Below, in pieces: positions 58,553-64,000 of a stretch of 64,000 bases of DNA. Each line of letters begins with the position of its first letter. The stretch's first letter is position 1. Position numbers and translations under genes: made by a program. The stretch covers positions 104,955-168,954 of the forward strand of contig NZ_JAJQVM010000006.1 in assembly GCF_021234875.1 (NCBI RefSeq), written 5' to 3'. The notes under the pieces are model-generated. The model saw only the letters and a program-made list of their open reading frames with translations, searched no databases and was not told the DNA's origin. The DNA comes from Marinibactrum halimedae (lineage in GTDB: Bacteria > Pseudomonadota > Gammaproteobacteria > Pseudomonadales > Cellvibrionaceae).

Positions 58553-58996
58553 TTATGTATTTTTACCACTTTTCCCTAAGCAATCATCATAACTAAATTG
58601 TAGAGTACCAAGAATGGTCTCTATCGGATCTTTACCCTCGCGAATTATTTTAAACACATCATGCTTTGTATCATTCGGCAGCAAGTATATAAATTCAACA
58701 GCTCGTAGATAGAGTAATTTTTGGAGCTCTTTGTTATTTGATTTTTCTTCACTCGTTGCTTTTAGATCTGAGGCTTCTTTAATAGCTAATTCAACTTTTG
58801 AACAATACTTTGTAAATCTTTCGATTTCAGCTTTTACCTGTAGCAACTCTAATTGATTTGCTTGTCTATAACGCTCAAGTTCATAGTTCCGTTCTTGCTG
58901 TATTGCATTAGCTTCATATTGAGAATACGTTGCATAGATCGAAACTAGAGCAGTTGCCAATATACTCACTATTGCGATCCAGTCACTATTCTTCAT
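58553..58996 (-). CDS. Unknown membrane-anchored coiled-coil protein
   Basis: The 147-residue protein has one N-terminal membrane helix (about residues 6-24, WIAIVSILATALVSIYATY). A long charged coiled coil (QYEANAIQQERNYELERYRQANQLELLQVKAEIERF) and a helical C-terminal domain follow. Its architecture resembles small phage-exclusion or scaffold proteins only in outline. It is the first gene of the leftward accessory block and faces the Ogr-like gene. Confidence 0.6.
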   Translation of the reverse strand: MKNSDWIAIVSILATALVSIYATYSQYEANAIQQERNYELERYRQANQLELLQVKAEIERFTKYCSKVELAIKEASDLKATSEEKSNNKELQKLLYLRAVEFIYLLPNDTKHDVFKIIREGKDPIETILGTLQFSYDDCLGKSGKNT

Positions 58997-59249
58997 GCGT
59001 TAATCCTCTTAATTGCATAACGCTTAGCAAACAGCACATACCACATCATCTTAAATGACACCACATATGCCATTCTCTATTTTCGCGGATAATACTGCAT
59101 ACCTCGTTTGCTCTTCAAATAAAATATTTTAAGCCTCTCACCAACCCATTGAACCCATTAGATATGCTTGAGAACAATTGTATATTCAATGGATAACTAT
59201 TATCCTTAAGAAAAATTCACGCGCCAATTTTTCCTCTCATTCGTCGTAT

Positions 59250-59504
59250 ATGAAAATTAAGTGCACTGAGTGCCAGCACGTCTCAAGAATTACGCACACC
59301 AAACCGCAATCAGAAAGTACAACTGACCTATATTGCGATTGTGGTCATTGCGGGCATCGGTTTGTGTTTACGTTGTCGTTTTCTCATACGGTGCAGCCGC
59401 CGACGTTTGATGAGTCACGCTGGTTGTTGAATACGGTGAGGAAGTTAAGCGACGACGATAAGAAGGAGTTGTTGGGCGAGCTGTTGGGGGAGTTGACCAA
59501 ATAA
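59250..59504 (+). CDS. Ogr/Delta-type zinc-finger late gene activator
   Basis: The 84-residue protein matches the P2 Ogr/P4 Delta family, which binds upstream of late promoters and contacts the RNA polymerase alpha subunit. Cysteines in CTEC (5 and 8) and CDCGHC (29, 31, 34) give the zinc site, followed by the conserved GHRFVFTLSF. The start at MKIKCTEC fits the family; the frame is open for 24 codons upstream. In P2 ogr lies after gene D next to the attachment site. Here it is 4 kb past the portal gene at the other end of the late genes. Confidence 0.85.
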   Translation: MKIKCTECQHVSRITHTKPQSESTTDLYCDCGHCGHRFVFTLSFSHTVQPPTFDESRWLLNTVRKLSDDDKKELLGELLGELTK

Positions 59505-59510
59505 AAAAAA

Positions 59511-59528
59511 GCGCCCTGGGATGGGCGC
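59511..59528 (-). terminator. Intrinsic terminator for the small leftward gene
   Basis: GCGCCC and GGGCGC pair across six bases. On the minus strand the stem is followed by eight Ts. It therefore ends transcription of the 59535-59783 gene just before the convergent ogr-like gene. Confidence 0.85.
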
Positions 59529-59534
59529 AAAGCG

Positions 59535-59783
59535 CTACGGGGTGCAGCTTGGGTCTTGTTCTTCCGTGTGTTTTTGAAAGGTGTCGACAACTTCTTCTAA
59601 CACCTGTGCCGCGCCCAATCGCGACGCTTCGGTGAGTTCCAGTTGGCCGATACTTTCCCGTACAAAATTTAATTTGGATAACGCATTTTCTACTTCTGTT
59701 TTTTCAGACGCCGCCAGTTGTGATGCTGACAATACCGAGTTTAAGCTGAGAAAATCGTTTTGTTTCTTTGGCGATAGTTCCAT
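59535..59783 (-). CDS. Small unknown helical protein
   Basis: The 82-residue protein is acidic and helical (MELSPKKQNDFLSLNSVLSASQLAASEKTEVENALSKL) with a Cys near the end. The ATG at 59783 has AGAGA nine bases upstream; an ATG three codons earlier is too close to that site. It has its own terminator, and a perfect 26-bp palindrome lies about 87 bp upstream, so it is probably a regulated single gene. Not recognised. Confidence 0.6.
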   Translation of the reverse strand: MELSPKKQNDFLSLNSVLSASQLAASEKTEVENALSKLNFVRESIGQLELTEASRLGAAQVLEEVVDTFQKHTEEQDPSCTP

Positions 59784-59869
59784 CGTGATCATTCTCTTTT
59801 TTAATTCATTACGGTAGAGACAAGAACACTTTAAAACGGGAATGAAAACGAGTACATAAAACAGAAGTG

Positions 59870-59895
59870 AATTTGTCCGGAATTCCGGACAAATT
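59870..59895. promoter_or_regulatory. Perfect 26-bp palindrome, probable operator
   Basis: AATTTGTCCGGAA and its exact reverse complement meet at the EcoRI-like centre GAATTC. It lies in a 204-bp gap upstream of the small leftward gene and past the PIN toxin gene. Perfect dyads of this size are typical of dimeric repressor sites. The Xre-type protein encoded at 62.7-63.05 kb or the HTH antitoxin are candidate binders; neither is proven. Confidence 0.6.
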
Positions 59896-59987
59896 AAATT
59901 TGAGCATGATTTTTAATCATTAAAAATAATCAAATGACACGAAATACCACATCAAATAAATACAGAGAAAACTATACGAAAAAAACA

Positions 59988-60554
59988 TTATAAAATATGG
60001 CCAAACTCTCTCGCTTCTGCCACGAATTTAATCAACCCTTGAGCCTCAAGAGTTTGTAAATATTCCTCTATCGTTTTTGGTGGATTCTTCAACCGTTTAC
60101 GACAGCTACGCAATGAGACAATAACAGCGCTCTTATGAAGATCTATTTGATGCATCAAAAAGTCATCAGGAGATAAAGCTTCAATATTGTATTTTTGTAA
60201 GGAGGATGGAGGGAAGTCTTTTAGATTATGGGTCACAATAACTTGTGAATGACTCTTTATCGCAGCGGCCAATACATGGCGGTCGTTTTTGTCTGGCAAA
60301 GTCAGACTAGGGATTAAATCTTGATAGTCAGTCACCAAGCAGTCAGGGACCGCTTGGTGCATCATGGAAATGGTATTGCGCAACTTTGCTTCGGATAAGT
60401 CGGGCCTATTTTTGAGTAAATTACGAAGCCACTCCTCATCAATTTCTTTTGTCCACCAAGCTTTAAATAAGCCTGTGTAGGCCAACTCAATTAACAGGTC
60501 TCTTAACGGTGCTGGGTAAAACACATTCGCATCAAACAGAACACTGAAAATCAA
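59988..60554 (-). CDS. PIN-domain toxin-like ribonuclease
   Basis: The 188-residue protein has the PIN nuclease core with acidic residues in VLFDANVFYPAP and in DKNDRHVLAAAIKSHSQVIVTHNLKDFP. This branch of PIN proteins pairs with HTH antitoxins and cuts RNA. The antitoxin gene ends one base before it, so the pair is one operon. In a prophage it would act as an addiction or abortive-infection module; that use is inferred. Confidence 0.8.
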   Translation of the reverse strand: MIFSVLFDANVFYPAPLRDLLIELAYTGLFKAWWTKEIDEEWLRNLLKNRPDLSEAKLRNTISMMHQAVPDCLVTDYQDLIPSLTLPDKNDRHVLAAAIKSHSQVIVTHNLKDFPPSSLQKYNIEALSPDDFLMHQIDLHKSAVIVSLRSCRKRLKNPPKTIEEYLQTLEAQGLIKFVAEAREFGHIL

Positions 60555-60555
60555 G

Positions 60556-61005
60556 TTAATACCCCAAGTCTAACTCTTGGGATAATTTAGCCAACTCATC
60601 AAGGCTCTCTTCCCTCGCTTTCATGATTTTATTTTTATATTCCAGAACATCCCCAATTTTAATACGGCGATGAGTCCCGGCCTTGTAAAAGGGTATTTCC
60701 CCTTCTTCTAACAGCTTCACCAAATAAGGGCGAGAAACATTTAATAGGTTAGCCGCTTCCTGTGTGGTTAATTCCGCATGTTGCGGCATTACCGTTACCC
60801 CATTACCCAGCGCCATTTGTTGCAGAATATCTTTCAATAAACGCAGTGCCTGGGCAGGCAAAACAAGATCTTGGTTGCCCAATTTCACGTGAGCCCTATC
60901 CTGTTCAGGGTGTTCCTTTAATAACTTCGCCAAGGCCGTCGCGCTGGTGCTTGAGAGGCCTCTCATCTCTTCTGAAGCAATGTAAGTCGCATCATTCGCC
61001 TGCAT
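60556..61005 (-). CDS. Antitoxin with excisionase-type helix-turn-helix
   Basis: The 149-residue protein has an N-terminal dimer or toxin-binding region and a MerR/excisionase-like HTH at about residues 85-135 (LTTQEAANLLNVSRPYLVKLLEEGEIPFYKAGTHRRIKIGDV). The start at MQANDATY has AGGGGG seven bases upstream; ten more open codons are not used. It is placed before the PIN gene, as is usual for antitoxins, and probably represses its own promoter. Confidence 0.8.
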   Translation of the reverse strand: MQANDATYIASEEMRGLSSTSATALAKLLKEHPEQDRAHVKLGNQDLVLPAQALRLLKDILQQMALGNGVTVMPQHAELTTQEAANLLNVSRPYLVKLLEEGEIPFYKAGTHRRIKIGDVLEYKNKIMKAREESLDELAKLSQELDLGY

Positions 61006-61094
61006 GATTACCCCCTTGTCGCTGCCAACATGCAATTTAGTTGCACATTAGTGTAATCGAAATAAACGAAACGAACAACAACTCGCCTCCTACC

Positions 61095-61169
61095 GGTTCC
61101 CAACAACGGGAACCAATGGGATGGCAAAAGGTGATACCGCCAAAGGCCCGTACCATGGGCGTTATCACC
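61095..61169. other. Two strong hairpins upstream of the antitoxin gene
   Basis: GGTTCCC/GGGAACC (61095-61101, 61108-61114) forms a 7-bp stem with a 6-base loop. GGTGATACCGCC and GGGCGTTATCACC (61130-61141, 61157-61169) form a longer stem with one mismatch. They lie between the 100-residue gene and the antitoxin. A 63-codon frame runs across them, but the structure looks more like an RNA element or autoregulated leader. Confidence 0.45.
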
Positions 61170-61181
61170 CCAACTACACCA

Positions 61182-61484
61182 TTAACAACGGTGCATATTC
61201 TGGTACAACCGAGCCAATAATATTCCAACGGCTTCGCTTAAGTTGCAGTTCTCATCAAAGGGGCCGAGATTATTGATAGAGAGGCATTCCAGTATGTCGA
61301 CGATGGCTTTGGCTTCCGAGAGGTTTTCGTCGCGCTCGTCTCTGTTGAAGGTGGTTTGTGCATTTTCCGAGTGAATAAAGGCGATACTTTCGCCAGACTC
61401 GTCGAGCAGCATTAAACCTTCGCCTTCGGTGAAGTGGCGGATTTGGGCAGGGGTAAGGATAAGGGTCGTTGATGTGGTGTGCAT
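61182..61484 (-). CDS. Unknown small phage protein
   Basis: This 100-residue acidic protein (MHTTSTTLILTPAQIRHFTEGEGLMLLDESGESIAFIHS...) has an AAAGG site before its ATG. The end (GILLARLYQNMHRC) and its position next to the Ash-like region resemble small genes of P4- and P2-type immunity regions. It has no known domain. The two hairpins follow directly. Confidence 0.6.
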   Translation of the reverse strand: MHTTSTTLILTPAQIRHFTEGEGLMLLDESGESIAFIHSENAQTTFNRDERDENLSEAKAIVDILECLSINNLGPFDENCNLSEAVGILLARLYQNMHRC

Positions 61485-61507
61485 AATAAATACCTTTGTT
61501 TTGGATT

Positions 61508-61729
61508 TTATAAACCACCCTCTACGCTGCTAAACGAAATAGGTGGCGAGCTGAATGGCGTTAGCAGAACCGGTACAAAGGGAACCGGCCCACCCGAAGG
61601 CGGCACCAGACAGCCCACCATAAACATACAGGCAGGACTTACCAGGCACAAAAAAACACGCGAGCGCGTGTCTGTGCTCCTTTGTAGTTTTCCGGCTGCT
61701 AAACCAGGCACTGGATTTTGCCAATGCAC
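61508..61729 (-). CDS. Ash-family-like small protein region
   Basis: The 73-residue frame (HWQNPVPGLAAGKLQ...TRSRVFLCLVSPACMFMVGC...PSGGPVPFVPVLLTPF) resembles the Phage_ASH family known from P4 and many prophages. A second frame (61530-61724; KSSAWFSSRKTTKEHRHALACFF, PGKSCLYVYGGLSGAAFGW) overlaps it and also reads like annotated Ash variants. That both frames look conserved suggests the nucleotide sequence itself, perhaps an RNA, is under selection. Coding status is therefore uncertain. Confidence 0.45.
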   Translation of the reverse strand: MHWQNPVPGLAAGKLQRSTDTRSRVFLCLVSPACMFMVGCLVPPSGGPVPFVPVLLTPFSSPPISFSSVEGGL

Positions 61730-61817
61730 TATCAGTATACGCTGGTTTGAGTATTTGTGAAGTGGTTTTTGCTGGTTAAGAGTGGCTTGTGTATTTTGGC
61801 GGGGGAATCGTCGGAAG

Positions 61818-61846
61818 AAAAAAGAGCGCTACTAGCGCTCTTTTTT
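61818..61846. terminator. Bidirectional terminator at the end of the Xre operon
   Basis: AAAAAAGAGCGCT and AGCGCTCTTTTTT form a perfect 13-bp palindrome with a 3-base loop. It overlaps the stop codon of the 195-residue membrane protein and would stop transcription in both directions. Confidence 0.88.
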
Positions 61847-62419
61847 AATTTCTTCATTATCTTCAATATAGTATCCCAATAGCGCATGCACCGCAGCCGA
61901 AAGGAAAACAATACAAGATAGAAAGGAAATCGCATTGTAAATTGTTGGATAAGCATAATAAAAAATCATGACATCCAAACCTGTTAGTTTTCTTACAACC
62001 CTCTCGAGCAAAGTTGCAAAAACAAAAATTGCGGAAGACCCATAAAGCAATACTAAAGTTATCTCATGCCTCGTAATGTGATATTTTTCATAACTAGGCC
62101 TCACAAAATTAGCAGCCCAACGAGGTAAAATGTAAGAGAGTTTCTCAGCAATAACTCGCCTTTTCATCAACCCAATAGCAGAAGTCAAATCCACTAAAGT
62201 AACAATCACATAAAACCAACCTCCCAAAGCAGGCAAGTCAATTTTTTGCCTTAAAATCAGGAAAGTTAAATCCACAAAAATAAGATACCCTAATACGAAG
62301 CGTACATTAGGGCACCTTAAACTCATCAAAAAACATAAGCATAAAAAAATCTGATAAATGTATTCTGTATAGAAACTATTTGCGTTAAAAAAACTTACAT
62401 ATTCGTTTAGAAAGTTCAC
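61832..62419 (-). CDS. Unknown multi-span membrane protein
   Basis: The 195-residue protein has about five hydrophobic segments (near residues 18-34, 42-57, 66-82, 120-138 and 158-183) and a charged end. It starts at GTG with GAGGAAGG upstream. It is the third gene of an operon headed by an Xre regulator and ends at a strong terminator. I do not recognise a family. A membrane effector under phage-repressor control would suit exclusion or lysis timing, but this is only a suggestion. Confidence 0.65.
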   Translation of the reverse strand: MNFLNEYVSFFNANSFYTEYIYQIFLCLCFLMSLRCPNVRFVLGYLIFVDLTFLILRQKIDLPALGGWFYVIVTLVDLTSAIGLMKRRVIAEKLSYILPRWAANFVRPSYEKYHITRHEITLVLLYGSSAIFVFATLLERVVRKLTGLDVMIFYYAYPTIYNAISFLSCIVFLSAAVHALLGYYIEDNEEIKKER

Positions 62420-62439
62420 CAGCCTTCCTCAAAAATTTT

Positions 62440-62739
62440 TCACTCTGGTTTTGGCTGTTCACCGCTACTATTACCAAGCGTCGAAATCAATTGATCACCT
62501 TCGATATAATCATTTGCCATCACTCTTAATGACTCATCAACATGACCATAATCTGATCTAATAAGAATTTCATTTGTTGTCAAATCAATATAACCCCACT
62601 CCTCCAAACTGGTTAGACAAACACCAACATCATCTTGAGTGAGACAAATATTTTCAACTTCCCCAGGCAAAAGAACACTTCCGTTATCTTCTGCTCCAAA
62701 AATTTGGGCCAAAAGTAAATAAATTAAAATTTTACTCAT
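62440..62739 (-). CDS. Unknown small protein, possibly winged-helix
   Basis: The 99-residue acidic protein starts with a hydrophobic helix (SKILIYLLLAQIFGAED), then VENICLTQDDVGVCLTSLEEWGYIDLTTNEILI. The spacing resembles a winged-helix domain in which the helix precedes a beta-wing. The C-terminus is disordered. It overlaps the Xre gene by four bases and is probably co-translated with it. Confidence 0.55.
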   Translation of the reverse strand: MSKILIYLLLAQIFGAEDNGSVLLPGEVENICLTQDDVGVCLTSLEEWGYIDLTTNEILIRSDYGHVDESLRVMANDYIEGDQLISTLGNSSGEQPKPE

Positions 62740-63050
62740 TTTGTTTTCTTCCCATTCAATCGTTTTAATACTGGCTTTAAGCTAAACGATGCCTTATCCC
62801 AGCCATATTCAGCCATTAATCGTAGAAGAACTAAACCATCAGGACGAACATCATTATCCTTTTCATATTCATAAGCAGTCGTTTTACTCACATTTATAAA
62901 TTCGGCGAACTTACGCATATTTGAGTAGCCTAAGCCCAAACGCATTGCTTTTACAAAATTTGCCATTTCCTTATTTGACATAAATTCAAAAGGATCGAGC
63001 CGCTCTTCACCTCCTGACTTTTGCTCCCCCTTAATATTCTCATCAGACAC
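62736..63050 (-). CDS. Xre-family helix-turn-helix regulator
   Basis: The 104-residue protein has a Cro/CI-type HTH at about residues 28-85 (MANFVKAMRLGLGYSNMRKFAEFINVSKTTAYEYEKDNDVRPDGLVLLRLMAEYG). It starts at GTG with GAGG ten bases upstream. It is the first gene of a three-gene leftward operon and has a dyad about 25-40 bp upstream of its start, so it probably controls itself. It may or may not be the prophage repressor; it lacks the peptidase domain of lambda-type repressors. Confidence 0.75.
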   Translation of the reverse strand: MSDENIKGEQKSGGEERLDPFEFMSNKEMANFVKAMRLGLGYSNMRKFAEFINVSKTTAYEYEKDNDVRPDGLVLLRLMAEYGWDKASFSLKPVLKRLNGKKTK

Positions 63051-63074
63051 TAGAGTTAATCCTCAATGTATACC

Positions 63075-63092
63075 ATTGTCGCGATAAACAAT
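63075..63092. promoter_or_regulatory. Possible operator of the Xre operon
   Basis: ATTGT and ACAAT half-sites are separated by eight bases, 25 bp upstream of the Xre start codon. TATACAT just downstream on the minus strand could be a -10. Autoregulation is inferred from position. Confidence 0.35.
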
Positions 63093-63170
63093 AACGTAGC
63101 AATTGCAAGGTTACCTCAATAAAAATAGAAAATTTTGCAGTTTTTTACTATGTGATTGTTATTCGATCAT

Positions 63171-63491
63171 TTAATGACATTTCGGTTTTTCCTTCTTTGT
63201 GAGCATGAGGTATTCGGCGACAGGGTTAATATTCTCAAAAACATATTTCAGCCCCTTTGCATCCACGGCTTTATGGGCAATACGGTTGGCGAGGTTTAAT
63301 GTGGTGGCGTACACCGCAATGCTCTCTTTGGTGTAGGCGCCGTATTTTAAAATTGAGATATGAATTTCCTCCCCCAACCCATGAAGCGCGGTAACGGCAA
63401 TGGCGGCATCAAAGGGGGCGCTGGCTGTTTTTGAAAAGGGGTCGATTTCCAGAACGGTGCAGGTGTCGGATTCGTCTAGTCGAAATTTCAT
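63171..63491 (-). CDS. Unknown small soluble protein
   Basis: The 106-residue protein (MKFRLDESDTCTVLEIDPFSKTASAPFDAAIAVTALHGLGEEIHISILKYG...) has AAGGA before its ATG and no membrane segment. It looks like a compact alpha/beta fold with no motif I know. It is followed, 120 bp on, by the Xre operon on the same strand. Confidence 0.6.
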   Translation of the reverse strand: MKFRLDESDTCTVLEIDPFSKTASAPFDAAIAVTALHGLGEEIHISILKYGAYTKESIAVYATTLNLANRIAHKAVDAKGLKYVFENINPVAEYLMLTKKEKPKCH

Positions 63492-63516
63492 CGTGCTTCC
63501 TTTATTGGGGTAGTAG

Positions 63517-63915
63517 TTATTGAGTTAGTAGTTCAAATTGATTGCCGTTGCGGCAAATTTTCTCGTCTGAAAGTAATTGGTCGATAACGGGTTTGATTTT
63601 GTGGTGCCCGCCAGGGATCACCTTTGCCAAAATTAAATCGCGCTTGAGAGTAAAAGTAGAACCAAATTCACCGTCCAAAATTCGCTCATAAAGCCCTCGT
63701 TGCTGTCGGTTTAAACGGCTGGGTTTCGATTTCGTTTTGGGTTTAAGTTTAGGCGTAGGTTGCGGTTTAAACTCTGAAAGGTTTAAGGGTTTAGCGTTCG
63801 TTTCGGGTTTAAGTTTAGGCGTAGGTTGCGGTTTAAACTCTGAAGGGTTTAAGGGTTTAGCGTTCGTTTCGGGGTAAACGCCAAACCAACAACCTCCTAC
63901 AACCCCACCTTCCAA
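63517..63915 (-). CDS. Unknown protein with Pro/Lys repeats and a C-terminal helical domain
   Basis: The 132-residue frame starts at TTG without a strong ribosome-binding site, so the start is uncertain. Two copies of a 22-residue repeat (KPLN(P/L)SEFKPQPTPKLKP) make a flexible linker. The C-terminal domain (RLNRQQRGLYERILDGEFGSTFTLKRDLILAKVIPGGHHKIKPVIDQLL) looks like a small winged-helix fold. It lies 26 bp before the 106-residue gene on the same strand. Confidence 0.5.
   Translation of the reverse strand: MEGGVVGGCWFGVYPETNAKPLNPSEFKPQPTPKLKPETNAKPLNLSEFKPQPTPKLKPKTKSKPSRLNRQQRGLYERILDGEFGSTFTLKRDLILAKVIPGGHHKIKPVIDQLLSDEKICRNGNQFELLTQ
63739..63870. repeat. 66-bp tandem repeat within a coding region
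   Basis: Two head-to-tail 66-bp units differ at about one base. Because 66 is a multiple of three, the repeat adds 22 residues without changing frame. The near identity points to recent duplication or ongoing slippage. Confidence 0.85.
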
Positions 63916-63952
63916 ACCAATAACCTACAGTCTCCACCCAAAGGAGACTACC

Positions 63953-64000
63953 ATGCCAAAATACCGCCGTTACAACTGGCCTCACCTCTTGTCAGAATTC
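63953..64000 (+). CDS. Start of a rightward gene, possibly an IS66 TnpA-type protein (partial)
   Basis: An ATG at 63953 has AAAGGAG seven bases upstream and opens MPKYRRYNWPHLLSEF before the window ends. The Y-x-W-P-x-L start recalls the small accessory proteins of IS66 elements, but 16 residues are too few for more than a guess. A strong ribosome-binding site makes it likely that a real gene begins here. Confidence 0.35.
   Translation, partial: MPKYRRYNWPHLLSEF

Noticed and set aside
55942..59060. Integron-like gene cassettes: upstream of several accessory genes there are GTTATGY, GTTAGCA or GTTGAGG motifs, and TAACGCCCGTAACACCGGG at about 56862 looks like part of an attC site.
   Set aside because: No gap contains both core sites with the paired arms of a real attC, no integron integrase is seen, and the motifs do not fit GTTRRRY strictly. 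Structure search over each gap would settle it.
61037..61228. 63-codon leftward frame across the two hairpins before the antitoxin gene.
   Set aside because: No ribosome-binding site, composition like the neighbouring structured region, and the strong inverted repeats explain the sequence better.
62736..63050. Calling the Xre protein the prophage CI repressor.
   Set aside because: It has only an HTH domain, there is no opposing cro/cox gene beside it, and the integrase end of the prophage is outside the window.
35950..64000. CRISPR array or diversity-generating retroelement associated with the tail fibre.
   Set aside because: No regularly spaced repeats, no reverse transcriptase and no template repeat were found in the window.

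Overview
This window comes from a marine-type gammaproteobacterium, probably in or near the Cellvibrionales. The evidence is conserved gammaproteobacterial gene order (guaA-guaB/xseA; der-bamB-yfgM-hisS-ispG-rodZ-pilW-rlmN-ndk; trmJ/suhB; secF-secD-tgt-queA) and a TonB receptor with the long 'EEVVVTAQKRTESLQDVP' plug start common in that group. About 35 kb is ordinary chromosome and about 28.5 kb is a P2-like prophage that continues past the right edge.

Positions 1-9.9 kb: purine synthesis (3'-truncated guaA, then guaB), divergent xseA, a Cache-domain chemoreceptor behind a 0.6-kb gap with a consensus CRP-type site, and a TonB-dependent receptor. Positions 10-23.7 kb: a long leftward run for ribosome assembly GTPase (der), outer-membrane assembly (bamB, yfgM), translation (hisS), isoprenoids (ispG), cell shape and pili (rodZ, pilW), RNA modification (rlmN, trmJ), ndk, an acyltransferase and one cysteine desulfurase. 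That desulfurase is all that remains where other gammaproteobacteria keep the whole isc operon. Positions 24-34.9 kb: suhB, two tandem paralogous PAS-PAS hybrid histidine kinases, then secF-secD and tgt-queA, with yajC missing between them.

Positions 34.9-35.45 kb hold a 214-bp MITE-like element with perfect 19-bp terminal inverted repeats and a 10-bp target duplication, then tRNA-Leu(CAA), which is the likely attachment site of the prophage. From the tRNA the phage has a rightward cluster of small membrane-protein genes and a Tae4-like peptidoglycan amidase (the only lysin seen). Next come the leftward tail and head genes, equivalent to P2 V, D, fibre, I, J, W, T, E, tube, sheath, S, R, L, M, N and O, then rightward P (terminase) and Q (portal). 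The tail set matches the HP1/K139 branch (DUF2590, DUF2586 and DUF2597 families). The tail chaperone has an unlisted -1 frame extension.

Beyond the portal gene, 55.5-64 kb is AT-rich accessory DNA. It holds five unknown membrane or secreted proteins, an Ogr-type zinc-finger activator, a PIN toxin with HTH antitoxin, an Ash-like region, an Xre regulator operon and small unknown genes. No integrase, replication gene or second attachment site lies within the window, so the right end of the prophage is outside it. Chromosomal intergenic gaps repeatedly carry 14-18 bp direct repeats that I did not see in the prophage.
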